NCBI GenBank assembly: GCA_015487555.1 | Contig: WFPK01000099.1 | Location: 1-54,022, forward strand | Length of the DNA stretch: 54,022 bases | Reading direction: 5' to 3' | Origin: Phycisphaerales bacterium | GTDB lineage: Bacteria; Planctomycetota; Phycisphaerae; Phycisphaerales; UBA1924 | Part shown: positions 7,651 through 16,935 of the stretch, piece by piece | Position numbering within the stretch: the first letter of the stretch is position 1 | How the letters are laid out: each line of letters opens with the position of its first letter | Notes under the pieces: model-generated | Database searches by the model: none | Told to the model about the DNA's origin: nothing | The model's input: the letters and a program-made list of their open reading frames with translations, nothing else | Translations under genes and position numbers: made by a program

Positions 7651-9477
7651 TCACCCCTCATCAAGCACCGCGTTGTACCGGGCCATCACTTTCGCACGCG
7701 TCACCAGCGCCAATGGCTTAGTCCCGTTGAACCCATCGACCAACACCAGGCTCGATACTTCATTCCTGGCGAACTTCTCCATCACGGTATCGAGATGCTC
7801 GTCGGGCCTGATCACCGGCAAGTCCGAACGCATCAACTCAGCGACCAACAACAACGGGATCGCTTCGCGGTCGATCAATGCTGTCCGCATGTCGCTGCCT
7901 GTCACCATGCCGATGTATTGGCCATCGGCATCGACCACCGGGAAGTCGGGCACATGATGGTGCGCATGGAGCGTGATGAGTTTGCTCAGCGGATCCGATG
8001 CATACACCGGCTCGGGCGGGAGCGACGCATATTCAACACTCGATACTGGCACATGACGCAGCACCGACATATCCCGGCTTGTGCCGATGCGCACACCAGC
8101 GCGCCGGAGCTTGGCGGTGTAGATCGAATCGGGCATGAGCTTGCGCGTCACCGCGGTGCTGACAATCGCTGCGAGCATAATCGGCGCAAGCACATGAGGC
8201 TCGCGGGTGATCTCGAACAAGATCAAGATCGCTGTCATCGGCGCAAAGGTTGTCCCCGCGATCACCGCTGCCATCCCCACGAGTGCATACGACGCTGGCG
8301 ATGAACCATCAGCGATCAGCCCGAGCTTGCTCAGCAGAATCCCAAAGACCCCGCCGATCGCCGCTCCAGTAAACAACCCGGGCGCGAAGATCCCACCCGA
8401 TCCACCCGATGCGAGGGTAAAGCTCGTCGCGAAGATCTTCGCAACCACCAGAATCCCCAGCACCCCCATCGCCCCCCACGCAACCTGCCCCATCTCGTAG
8501 CTCGTCGGATCGAGCAGCTGACGGATCACCGCGTACCCATTGCCAAAGAACGCAGGGACGCTCGAATGCGCCTCGCCGAGGATTTCGTTGCCCGGCATCG
8601 CAGCAAACGCCCACATCCCAAAGATCCCCAAAACCCCGAGCATCAATGCCCCGAGCACCGGCTTGAGCACCGGGTGCAGGCGTATCTTGTCAAACGCATC
8701 CTCCCCTCGTTCAAGCACCATCGTAAATGACCACGCACCAAAGGCACACAAAAGCCCAAGCACAATATAACTCGGCAGCTCGAACACACTAAAGACATAG
8801 TTGGGAAGCTGGGTCGCAAAGATCGCATTGTTATCACCCAGGAGCACCTGCGTCATGGCGGTCGCGAAGACCGAAGCGATCACGATGGGCGTGAAAGTCT
8901 TGAGCGAAAAATCCCGCAACAGAATCTCGAGCGCAAAGAACACCCCCGCGATGGGCGCGTTGAAGATGCTCGATATCCCCGCTGCAGCCCCGCACCCCAC
9001 GAGCGTGCCAATATGCTGGCGAGGCACGCCGATCTTTCTCGCAATCACCGAGCCCGTCACCGCACCAATCTGCACAATCGGCCCCTCGGCACCCGCCGAC
9101 CCGCCCGTGCCCACCGTACAAATACTCGCGACCACCTTGACCAAACCGATCCGCGCCGGAATCTTCCCGCCCTTGCGCACAATCGCATCCAAAACCTGAG
9201 GCACCCCATGCCCCCCGGCCTCGCGCGCAAAGCGATACACCAACAACCCCGTGAACAAAGCACCAATCATCGGAATCACAGGCAGCATCCACAAAGGCCA
9301 ATCGCCCTGCAACCCCTCAGTCCAGTGCTCGGTGCGCACCAACCCCTTGGCAAACAACACCGCACCAATCGCGGTGATCGCGCCGATGATCGCCCCGAGC
9401 ACATTGAGCCACCCATCGGGATGGTCATGCACCCAGTTGCCCGCTTTTCGTAAAAGTGTCTTTGGTAGCCCGATCAT
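7651..9477 (-). CDS. ClC-family chloride channel or H+/Cl- exchanger with C-terminal CBS domains
   Basis: The 608-residue product has the ClC membrane domain of about 430 residues with the anion-pathway motifs GGHGVP, GAEGPIVQIGA and GGSGGIFAPGLFTG. The Glu in GAEGP is the position of the gating glutamate. The C-terminal 140 residues carry two CBS motifs (ending DADGQYIGMVTGSDM and LVLVDGFNG), which usually bind adenine nucleotides and regulate the pore. Whether it is a channel or an exchanger cannot be settled by eye. ATG at 9477 is the start. It lies 33 bases downstream of topA and 45 bases upstream of a small membrane protein gene, all on the minus strand. Confidence 0.95.
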   Translation of the reverse strand: MIGLPKTLLRKAGNWVHDHPDGWLNVLGAIIGAITAIGAVLFAKGLVRTEHWTEGLQGDWPLWMLPVIPMIGALFTGLLVYRFAREAGGHGVPQVLDAIVRKGGKIPARIGLVKVVASICTVGTGGSAGAEGPIVQIGAVTGSVIARKIGVPRQHIGTLVGCGAAAGISSIFNAPIAGVFFALEILLRDFSLKTFTPIVIASVFATAMTQVLLGDNNAIFATQLPNYVFSVFELPSYIVLGLLCAFGAWSFTMVLERGEDAFDKIRLHPVLKPVLGALMLGVLGIFGMWAFAAMPGNEILGEAHSSVPAFFGNGYAVIRQLLDPTSYEMGQVAWGAMGVLGILVVAKIFATSFTLASGGSGGIFAPGLFTGAAIGGVFGILLSKLGLIADGSSPASYALVGMAAVIAGTTFAPMTAILILFEITREPHVLAPIMLAAIVSTAVTRKLMPDSIYTAKLRRAGVRIGTSRDMSVLRHVPVSSVEYASLPPEPVYASDPLSKLITLHAHHHVPDFPVVDADGQYIGMVTGSDMRTALIDREAIPLLLVAELMRSDLPVIRPDEHLDTVMEKFARNEVSSLVLVDGFNGTKPLALVTRAKVMARYNAVLDEG

Positions 9478-9510
9478 CGCACTTGCATGATATCCACCAA
9501 CTCTGCCAAA

Positions 9511-12315
9511 CTAAGACACTACTGCCCGCGGATCCTCAAGAAGCACCAACTCGTCCACCTTAGGAGCATCAGGCACCGGCTTGCCCTTGGCATCAGTCAA
9601 CACCGTCCCGTCCATCCGCGTGATTGTCATCACCGGATGCGCCTGCTCGTGCGCAGCGAGCTTTGATTCAAGATCCGCCTTGATCTTCTCATCAAGCCCC
9701 GCCCACTTGCCCCGACCCCGGCACTTGGGAAACCGAGAACACCCAAGCCAAGGCCCACGCGCACCATTGCGCAGGTTCAACGGGCTCTCACAAGTCGGAC
9801 AAGGCAGCTCCGTCTCCAAAGGCGGCACACTCGGAGCATTCACATACCCATTCTTGTCAATATTGAGAATCAACCCATCATCATTCGTCTCGCCCTCTTC
9901 CAAAGGCGTCGTCAAAAACGGCCCAAACCGACCCGTCTTGCGAATCATCGGACGCCCGGTCTTGGGACACTTCACATCCACAAACTCCGCCATCTGAGGC
10001 CGACCCTCACGATCGCAAGGACACGCATAATTACAATCCGGATAAGTCGAACAACTCAAAAACCGACCATTCTTCCCGAACCGATACACCAACGACGAAC
10101 CACACTTCTCACACCGATACTCCTCGGGCGCAGGCTTGATCTCCGCCTTGGCGTGCGTCATCTCCTCGTGCGCACGATCCAAACTCTTGGAGAATCGCCC
10201 ATAAAACGCTTCGAGCATGTCGATCCAGTCGAGGTGCTCTTCCTCGATCTTGTCGAGCTCATCTTCGAGCTTGCGCGTATAGCTCAGGCTCATCAGATTC
10301 GGGAATCCTTCGACGAGCTTATCCGTCACCACTTCGCCCAGATCCGTCGCATAGAACGCACGCTGAATCTGCTCGACATACTTGCGATCCTGAATCGTCT
10401 GGATAATGCTCGCATAGGTCGAAGGTCGCCCGATCCCTTCGGATTCGAGCGTCTTGATCAGGCTCGCCTCCGAGAACCGACCCGGAGGAGCGGTGAACTT
10501 TTGGTTGATCTGAAAATCGAATGGGTACATCTCCTGTTGCTCTTCGAGCTTGGGCAAGTTGAGCTCATCGCCCGAAGTCGGCACGCCCGAAACCCGGTAG
10601 TGCCCATCGAAGGCCAGCGTCCGCCCGGTGGCGCGAAAGAGTGCTTTGTTATCCTCGCCGCCTCGGATCATCACCGCCGTCGCGTCCCACTCCGCGGGCA
10701 CCATCTGGCAGGCAACAAAGCGCTCCCAGATGAGCTTATAAAGCTTGTACTGATCGGGCTTGAGTGATTTGGCAATCTGATCGGGATGGCGTGAGACATC
10801 GGTCGGGCGGATCGCCTCGTGTGCTGCCTGGGCATCTTTGTTGGTGGTTTTGAAGAAGTTGGGTTTCTCGGGCAGGTATTTGCTGCCATAGGTTGAGCTG
10901 ATATGGTTGCGTACCGCATTGAGCGCTTCGCCATCAATGTGCGTCGAGTCGGTACGCATGTAGGTGATGAGTCCGACGGGCCCTTCGCCCGGGATATTCA
11001 CCCCTTCGTACAATCCTTGAGCTGCCCGCATCGTGCGCTGGGCGCCGAAACCGATCCGCGACGATGCTGCCTGCTGCATCGTTGAGGTGATAAAAGGTCC
11101 GGGCGCCCGCGATTTGGTCCGTCGTGTCTCGATCGATTCGATCGCATAGTCCACATCTGAGCCAACGACGCCACTGATTGTACGAATCCATCGGGCAGGT
11201 CCGCACCCGCGCTCGTCCCGATCGACCTCGGTGCTGATCTGGCAAAGCCCGCACGATGCTGCGACTGAAGCAACCTGGGCACCAAGGTCATGGGCTTGGG
11301 GATCGCCAAAGGCCTTGGCCACCGCGTGTAATCGTTCCGAAACCGTGTCCTCGTTGAGTGTTTCAGGCACGGGCACAATCTCGGCGCTGAGAATCCGAGG
11401 GTCGAACTTGTGTCCATCAAACTCGACAAGCTCAGCCCGCACCGTGTTGTTCCGCGCCAGCCAGGCATTCTGCGACTTGATCGTCCTGCCTTTGCCCTTG
11501 TCATCACGCTCGGCGAGGAAGCTTCGCCACTGATCGCCCAACCCCTCAGCCTTGGCACGATCGAGCGCAAAGTACCCCTGGATCGACCAGTATTCATCGG
11601 GAACAAACGCCCGAATCGCCCGCTCGCGCTCGACGATGATCCGCACCGCCACCGACTGCACCCGACCGGCGGACAATCCACGCGCAACCTTCTTCCAGAG
11701 CAAAGGCGACACCTGATACCCAACAATGCGATCGAGAATCCGCCGAGCCTGCTGGGCGTTGACCCGCTCTTCGTCGATCGGCTGGGGATTATGGAACGCC
11801 TTGTCGATTTCCTTCTTCGTGATCGCGGTAAAAATCACCCGCTGGGCATCCTTGGAATCAATCTTGAGTTCCTGGGCGAGGTGCCAGGCGATCGCTTCGC
11901 CCTCGCGATCGAGGTCGGTCGCGAACCAGACGGTGCCTCCGCTGCCAATTGCATCCTTGGCTGCATTCTTGAGGTCCTTCATGACCTGCTCTTTGCCCTT
12001 GAGAATCTCGTAGCTGGGTTTGAAATGGTTGTCGATCTTCACCCCCGGCACCGGGTCCTTGACCCCCTTGGGGTTCTTGCTGGGCAGATCCCGCACATGA
12101 CCGACCGAAGCGAGCACAATGTAGTCGCTGCCGAGGTGTCTATTAATTGTCTTGGCTTTGGCGGGGGATTCCACGATCACCAAGGACTTGCCGATGGCAT
12201 CGCCCTTTTTGTAGTTTGACCCGAACGACTTGCCCGCTGATTTCTTGGTCGTTTTTTTGGTGACCTTTTTGCCCGTTTTCTTGGAAGTCTTCTTCGTGGT
12301 GATCTTTTTGGCCAT
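9511..12315 (-). CDS. topA: DNA topoisomerase I (type IA) with lysine-rich N-terminus
   Basis: This enzyme relaxes negative supercoils by passing DNA through a single-strand break. The 934-residue product starts MAKKITTKKTSKK and has about 30 lysine-rich residues before the Toprim domain (SLVIVESPAKAKTI, later WFATDLDREGEAIAWHL). The catalytic Tyr lies in GLITYMRTDSTHI. The C-terminus has zinc-ribbon-type repeats: CEKCGSSLVYRFGKNGRFLS, CPKTGRPMIRKTGRFGPFL (one Cys only) and CPTCESPLNLRNGARGPWLG. The ATG at 12315 is chosen over an upstream in-frame start since the extra residues look non-coding. The basic leader recalls histone-like tails and may add DNA affinity. The gene is divergent from astB. 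Confidence 0.97.
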   Translation of the reverse strand: MAKKITTKKTSKKTGKKVTKKTTKKSAGKSFGSNYKKGDAIGKSLVIVESPAKAKTINRHLGSDYIVLASVGHVRDLPSKNPKGVKDPVPGVKIDNHFKPSYEILKGKEQVMKDLKNAAKDAIGSGGTVWFATDLDREGEAIAWHLAQELKIDSKDAQRVIFTAITKKEIDKAFHNPQPIDEERVNAQQARRILDRIVGYQVSPLLWKKVARGLSAGRVQSVAVRIIVERERAIRAFVPDEYWSIQGYFALDRAKAEGLGDQWRSFLAERDDKGKGRTIKSQNAWLARNNTVRAELVEFDGHKFDPRILSAEIVPVPETLNEDTVSERLHAVAKAFGDPQAHDLGAQVASVAASCGLCQISTEVDRDERGCGPARWIRTISGVVGSDVDYAIESIETRRTKSRAPGPFITSTMQQAASSRIGFGAQRTMRAAQGLYEGVNIPGEGPVGLITYMRTDSTHIDGEALNAVRNHISSTYGSKYLPEKPNFFKTTNKDAQAAHEAIRPTDVSRHPDQIAKSLKPDQYKLYKLIWERFVACQMVPAEWDATAVMIRGGEDNKALFRATGRTLAFDGHYRVSGVPTSGDELNLPKLEEQQEMYPFDFQINQKFTAPPGRFSEASLIKTLESEGIGRPSTYASIIQTIQDRKYVEQIQRAFYATDLGEVVTDKLVEGFPNLMSLSYTRKLEDELDKIEEEHLDWIDMLEAFYGRFSKSLDRAHEEMTHAKAEIKPAPEEYRCEKCGSSLVYRFGKNGRFLSCSTYPDCNYACPCDREGRPQMAEFVDVKCPKTGRPMIRKTGRFGPFLTTPLEEGETNDDGLILNIDKNGYVNAPSVPPLETELPCPTCESPLNLRNGARGPWLGCSRFPKCRGRGKWAGLDEKIKADLESKLAAHEQAHPVMTITRMDGTVLTDAKGKPVPDAPKVDELVLLEDPRAVVS

Positions 12316-12556
12316 GTGTTCGATTCTCTTGGGGTGTGGGGTGCTGGAACCAGGCTGTTGGCATTTCGTCTCTGCCTCTATAGAAGAGGGGTCGGGCTTT
12401 GAGGGAACGCGACAAAAGCTCAATTGTCAAGTTTTCGACCAAAATCTCCCTCCAAACCGCAACCAGCGGGCAATATCTTCCCCCGCGCCCCCCACGCCGC
12501 CCAAACACCCCCCAGACCCAACACATCGGCTCTCGAACCCGACCTACCCTTCTCCC

Positions 12557-13894
12557 ATGACCATCGCCCACGAAATCAACTTTGATGGCCTCATCGGCCC
12601 GACCCACAACTACGCCGGGCTCTCCCCGGGCAATGTCGCCTCGGCGACCAATGCCGGGGGCACCTCATTGCCCAAAGCTGCTGCCTTGCAGGGGCTCTCG
12701 AAGATGAAGACCCTGATGGACTTTGGGCTCGCCCAGGGCGTCTTTCCGCCTCAGCACCGCCCAGATCTCAATGCCCTGCGCCAGATCGGATTCTCAGGCT
12801 CAGACGAGCAGCTCCTCAAATCCGCCCACGACGCAGACCCGACCTTGCTCGCTGCGATCTGGAGCGCATCGAGCATGTGGGCTGCCAATGCCGCGACCGT
12901 CTCGCCCAGCGCCGACACCGCCGATGCCAAAGTCCACCTCACCCCCGCCAACCTGATCTCCAACTACCACCGCTCACTCGAGCACCCCACCACGACCCGC
13001 ATGCTCCGCATGATCTTCAAAGACGACGCCCATTTTGTCGTCCATGATCCATTGCCCAATCAGATGCGATTCGCAGACGAGGGGGCTGCCAACCACATCC
13101 GATTCGCTGCTGGGCATGGCCAGCCCGGGGTTGAAATGTTTGTCTATGGATTCGACCGCGAAGATTCCGCTGGCGAAGCGCGCAAATACCCCTCGCGCCA
13201 GACACGGGCTGCGTGCCAGGCCATCGCCCGATTGCATAAGCTCGATCCAACCCGGACTGTCTACACCCGCCAGCACCCCGACGCGATCGACGCCGGGGTC
13301 TTCCACAACGATGTCATCGCTACAGGCAACGAGGCGGTCTTCCTTTATCACGAGCAAGCCTTTGCGACTTCACGATCCATGATTACCGATATCGCTGGGC
13401 CTTTGGGTCAGCCCCTCACCCTCATCGAAGCGAGCAACACCGATTTCTCACTCGAAGATGCGGTGACAAGCTACCTCTTCAACTCCCAGATCGTCACCCT
13501 GCCCGATGGCACCATGGCGCTGATCGCACCGCTCGAATCCAAAGAAAACCCCCGCGTCGCTGCATTTGTCGATCGAATGATCGACGACTCGACCAATCCG
13601 ATCAACAGCGTTCACTACCTCGATGTCCGCGAATCGATGCGCAACGGCGGCGGCCCCGCCTGCCTGCGCTTGCGCATCGTCATGACCGACCAAGAACGCA
13701 GCGCCCTCCACCAAGGGGTCATGCTCACCGATGAGCTCTACCAATCCCTCACCACCTGGGTCGAAAAACACTACCCGGATCAGCTCGCCCCCGACGACCT
13801 GCTCGATCCCACACTCGCCCGCTCGCTCACCGATGCCCTCGATGAGCTGACCCGCATCCTTGATCTGCCCGGGCTCTACCCATTCCAACGCTGA
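12557..13894 (+). CDS. astB: N-succinylarginine dihydrolase
   Basis: AstB turns N2-succinylarginine into N2-succinylornithine, ammonia and CO2 in the arginine succinyltransferase pathway. The 445-residue product is full length (the E. coli protein has 447) and begins MTIAHEINFDGLIGPTHNYA, the family signature. The catalytic triad is visible as Glu175 (FADEGAANH), His250 (GVFHNDV) and Cys369 (GGGPACLRLR), matching E. coli Glu174, His248 and Cys365. ATG at 12557 begins the conserved region. No astA, astC, astD or astE is in the window, so the gene stands alone between topA and nhaA. Its intergenic leader (12316-12556) is C-rich and I see no clear regulatory element in it. Confidence 0.95.
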   Translation: MTIAHEINFDGLIGPTHNYAGLSPGNVASATNAGGTSLPKAAALQGLSKMKTLMDFGLAQGVFPPQHRPDLNALRQIGFSGSDEQLLKSAHDADPTLLAAIWSASSMWAANAATVSPSADTADAKVHLTPANLISNYHRSLEHPTTTRMLRMIFKDDAHFVVHDPLPNQMRFADEGAANHIRFAAGHGQPGVEMFVYGFDREDSAGEARKYPSRQTRAACQAIARLHKLDPTRTVYTRQHPDAIDAGVFHNDVIATGNEAVFLYHEQAFATSRSMITDIAGPLGQPLTLIEASNTDFSLEDAVTSYLFNSQIVTLPDGTMALIAPLESKENPRVAAFVDRMIDDSTNPINSVHYLDVRESMRNGGGPACLRLRIVMTDQERSALHQGVMLTDELYQSLTTWVEKHYPDQLAPDDLLDPTLARSLTDALDELTRILDLPGLYPFQR

Positions 13895-14114
13895 GCAGGC
13901 CTCAAGCGCAATCAAAGCGCCTCGAAAATGAGCTACTCAGAGCGAGAATCTGCGCCCTGATTCCCGACCATTGCCTCAAAAAGAGTCTCATTGGGCAATC
14001 CCCACTCAACATCCCGATACCTTTGGCACGATATAGAGACAGGTCTTTAGGTTATCGCACCCCCACAATTGGGGGGCCAAACGGAGCCCGCTCAACCCAC
14101 AAGGATTCAGATCC

Positions 14115-15728
14115 ATGTCAGACGACCATCACATTCCAACCGCATCGCACAACCTGAGCCCCGAACCCGGCGAACGGCTCGCTCGCCCATTTACGCGCTT
14201 TGCCAAGCTTTCGAGCTCGGGAGGGATCGTGTTGTTATTGATGACCGCGATCGCGATGATCTGGGCCAACTCGAAGTATGCCGACACCTACAACGAGATC
14301 TTCAACGAAACCGAGACCCGGATCACGGTGGCCCACAACCCCCATCATGGCCCAGGCGCAACACACGATACCCCCGATGAAAAGCATGCCATCGGCACAG
14401 AGCATGCCGACGAAGCCCTGCACACACCTGATGCAGAAGCCGCTGCCGAAAAAGCGGTCGGTGACGAAGGTTATGACGAGGGGTATGGAGATAAAACCGA
14501 CAAGAAAGCCGACAAGCACGCCTGGTCGCCTTTGCCCGAAGAGCCGCTCTGGTGGCAAGGGCACTCGACTGTCGACTGGATCAACGACCTGCTCATGGCG
14601 ATCTTCTTCCTCGTTGTCGGGCTCGAAATCAAACGCGAAATCCTCGTCGGCGAGTTGGCATCGCCCAAACGGGCAGCCCTGCCGATCTTCGGCGCTATCG
14701 GAGGCATGCTCGGCCCGGCGCTGATCTTTGTAAGCCTGAACTTCAACAAATCCACCCATGCCGGATGGGGGATTCCCATGGCCACCGACATCGCCTTTGC
14801 TGTCGGTATCTTGGCGATGCTCGGCTCGCGCATCCCCAACTCACTCAAAGTCTTCCTGACGAGCCTGGCAATCGTTGACGACCTTGGCGCACTGATCGTC
14901 ATCGCGGTTTTCTATACGGACAAGCTTCAGATGGAATACCTCGGATATGCCGGGGCGATCATCGGGCTCTTGCTGTTCATGAATGTCTTGCGTGTCCGGT
15001 GGATCACGCTCTATCTGGTACTGGGTTTACCGTTGTGGTACTGCGTCTATATGTCGGGAGTCCACGCAACGATCGCAGGCGTGCTCCTGGCGATGACCAT
15101 CCCCGCCCATGCCCGTGTCAATGCGGTCAACTTCGTCTTCTCGACACGCAAAGCCCTCGATGTCTTCGAGAAAGCACACGATAACCCCGATACGGATGTC
15201 ACCCAGTCATCCGAACGCCGGGCAGCGGTCAATGCGATCATACAGAACTCGCGCCAGGTGCTTCCGCCGTTGCACCGGATCGAGCATGTGCTCCATCCTT
15301 GGGTCGCCTTCTTCATTATCCCAGTCTTTGCCCTGGCCAACGCAGGCATCCCGATTCATGGCGGCGTGTTCGAGAACCTGGGCAACGCCTCATCAATGGG
15401 CATTATCCTCGGGCTCTTCATCGGCAAGCCTTTGGGCATCGGCGTCATGTGCTTTATCGCTGTCAAGCTTGGGATTGCCTCATTGCCCGTTGGTGTCTCC
15501 TGGAGGCACATCATCGGGGCTGCCACCCTCGGCGGGATCGGGTTCACCATGGCGATCTTTATTGCTAACCTCGCCTTTGCCAACTCGCCGACCGATCTTG
15601 AGCATGCCAAGCTCGCGATTCTTGTCGCCTCGGCGATCTCGGCGATCGTCGGTGCCGGATTGCTGCTCAGCTGCAAGTCCAAGCCCGAGCCCGAGCCTGA
15701 GACTATGGGGCCACTGGTCGACCGCTGA
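14115..15728 (+). CDS. nhaA: Na+/H+ antiporter NhaA with a large insertion
   Basis: NhaA exchanges sodium for protons and handles salt and pH stress. The 537-residue product is about 150 residues longer than E. coli NhaA (388). The first helix (GGIVLLLMTAIAMIWANS) is followed by some 75 hydrophilic residues rich in His, Asp, Glu and Lys (about 70-145) before WWQGHSTVDWINDLLMAIFF starts the next helix. This is where E. coli NhaA has its periplasmic beta hairpin used in dimer contacts. The ion-binding aspartates are present: Asp255-Asp256 in AIVDDLGA, and Asp225 in MATDIAFA. Another polar insert follows RKALDVFEKA. A strong terminator follows the gene. Confidence 0.95.
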   Translation: MSDDHHIPTASHNLSPEPGERLARPFTRFAKLSSSGGIVLLLMTAIAMIWANSKYADTYNEIFNETETRITVAHNPHHGPGATHDTPDEKHAIGTEHADEALHTPDAEAAAEKAVGDEGYDEGYGDKTDKKADKHAWSPLPEEPLWWQGHSTVDWINDLLMAIFFLVVGLEIKREILVGELASPKRAALPIFGAIGGMLGPALIFVSLNFNKSTHAGWGIPMATDIAFAVGILAMLGSRIPNSLKVFLTSLAIVDDLGALIVIAVFYTDKLQMEYLGYAGAIIGLLLFMNVLRVRWITLYLVLGLPLWYCVYMSGVHATIAGVLLAMTIPAHARVNAVNFVFSTRKALDVFEKAHDNPDTDVTQSSERRAAVNAIIQNSRQVLPPLHRIEHVLHPWVAFFIIPVFALANAGIPIHGGVFENLGNASSMGIILGLFIGKPLGIGVMCFIAVKLGIASLPVGVSWRHIIGAATLGGIGFTMAIFIANLAFANSPTDLEHAKLAILVASAISAIVGAGLLLSCKSKPEPEPETMGPLVDR

Positions 15729-15757
15729 CCAATCCCACGCCATCGCACCATCCACCA

Positions 15758-15788
15758 CCCCCACAACCTGTTCGTTGTGGGGGTTTTT
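15758..15788 (+). terminator. rho-independent terminator after nhaA
   Basis: Stem CCCCCACAAC/GTTGTGGGGG with a six-base loop, followed by five T, 30 bases past the nhaA stop. Confidence 0.9.
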
Positions 15789-15848
15789 GGTATTGGGGTA
15801 TTTGATGATGTCAACGCCGGCATGTCGCAGGCATGTCGCTGGTATGTT

Positions 15849-16907
15849 TTAGAAATCGGGGAATGGCACACCCTCGCCCGAGCGATAGGTCGCATCTTCA
15901 ATCAGATACAACCCGAGCACCCATCCATCAACGACATAGGGATCAAGGAGGAAGAGCCCTTCGACCGTGCCGTACCCGACTGCACTGTTGCCAAAGTCCA
16001 CATCATGATTCAGCGTCACCTCGATGGCATCATAAGGCGAGGGCGGAATCCCGATACAGCACCCGTCCCACGGGTTCTGCATCACCAGCACCTCACGCGT
16101 CGTCGTGGCGATCACAGGCACCAGCGTATTGCCCGTGATCCGCACAAACTGCTCGTCAAGCACATCGAGCCAATCCGGGAGCACCTCTTTGCCTTGCTTG
16201 GGATTGTACCCGCGTTCGACCGAGCGCATGGTTGCCCAGTCGAGCACAAACGGGTCGTCTTGTGTGCCCGAGCCGATGATGATGGTGCCGGTTGCTTTGA
16301 TCTTGATCGTGCCATCACCGAGGCGCTGGTAGCTTGGCTCGGGCTCTTCTTGAGCAACGATCGGCTCGGCCGATTCGGAAGCAGCTTCGGGAGTTGCTTG
16401 GGGAGTTGCTTCGAGAATCGGCGGCGCTTCGGTCATCACTTCTTCAACCGGTTCAATGACTGGCTCAACGACTGGTTCAATGACCGGCTCAATAACTGGC
16501 TCAATAACGGGCTCGGGTTCGGCGATCGTTTCAACGATTCCCTCAGCTTCCTTCACCGCCTCCACAGCCGATTCGATCACCTCGGCAACCGTTTCTGCTT
16601 CGATTGGCTCGGCCTGGATTGGTTCCGTCGGGATTGGTTCCGCTTCGGGTTCTTCGCGCTCTTCGCGTTGAACACGCTTTTCTTCTGGCTCGAATTTGGA
16701 CTCGGGCTCGGGTTTGGAATCAATCACGGGTTCGGATGGCGGTGCTTTCGCAGGGCGGACTGATCGGCGTGGGCGCACTCGGGACTGGGCGGGCTCGGCA
16801 GCAGATTCGTTGGCTTTGGCAACAACATGCTCTGTGCGCACACGCTTGGTATAAAGCCCAGCGGTGAGCACGACCAATCCCAAGATAAACAACCAGAACC
16901 AACGCAA
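15849..16907 (-). CDS. membrane-anchored DUF3299-like protein with an acidic repeat linker
   Basis: The roughly 352-residue product has one N-terminal transmembrane helix (WFWLFILGLVVLTAGLY), a long acidic linker with repeated EPVI units, and a C-terminal domain of about 150 residues. That domain shows ITGNTLVPVIA, a NPWDGCCIGIPPSPYDAIEV segment with paired Cys, and VEGLFLLDPYVVDGWVLGLY, the order I associate with DUF3299 proteins. DUF3299 genes are often found beside LolD/FtsX-type ABC genes, as here. No ATG is near; TTG at 16907 has AAGGAAGG seven bases upstream, and TTG at 16931 is the alternative. It follows the permease gene directly and is probably in its operon. The domain call is from memory of the family pattern. 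Confidence 0.7.
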   Translation of the reverse strand: MRWFWLFILGLVVLTAGLYTKRVRTEHVVAKANESAAEPAQSRVRPRRSVRPAKAPPSEPVIDSKPEPESKFEPEEKRVQREEREEPEAEPIPTEPIQAEPIEAETVAEVIESAVEAVKEAEGIVETIAEPEPVIEPVIEPVIEPVVEPVIEPVEEVMTEAPPILEATPQATPEAASESAEPIVAQEEPEPSYQRLGDGTIKIKATGTIIIGSGTQDDPFVLDWATMRSVERGYNPKQGKEVLPDWLDVLDEQFVRITGNTLVPVIATTTREVLVMQNPWDGCCIGIPPSPYDAIEVTLNHDVDFGNSAVGYGTVEGLFLLDPYVVDGWVLGLYLIEDATYRSGEGVPFPDF

Positions 16908-16935
16908 AGACAAGCCTTCCTTATAAAACAATCAG

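Noticed and set aside
14020-14050. TTGGCACG sequence upstream of nhaA resembling a sigma-54 -24 box
   Set aside because: The required -12 TTGC element is not found at the right distance.
15758-15788. Possible attachment site at the nhaA terminator
   Set aside because: No integrase, direct repeats or compositional change is nearby; it is a standard terminator.
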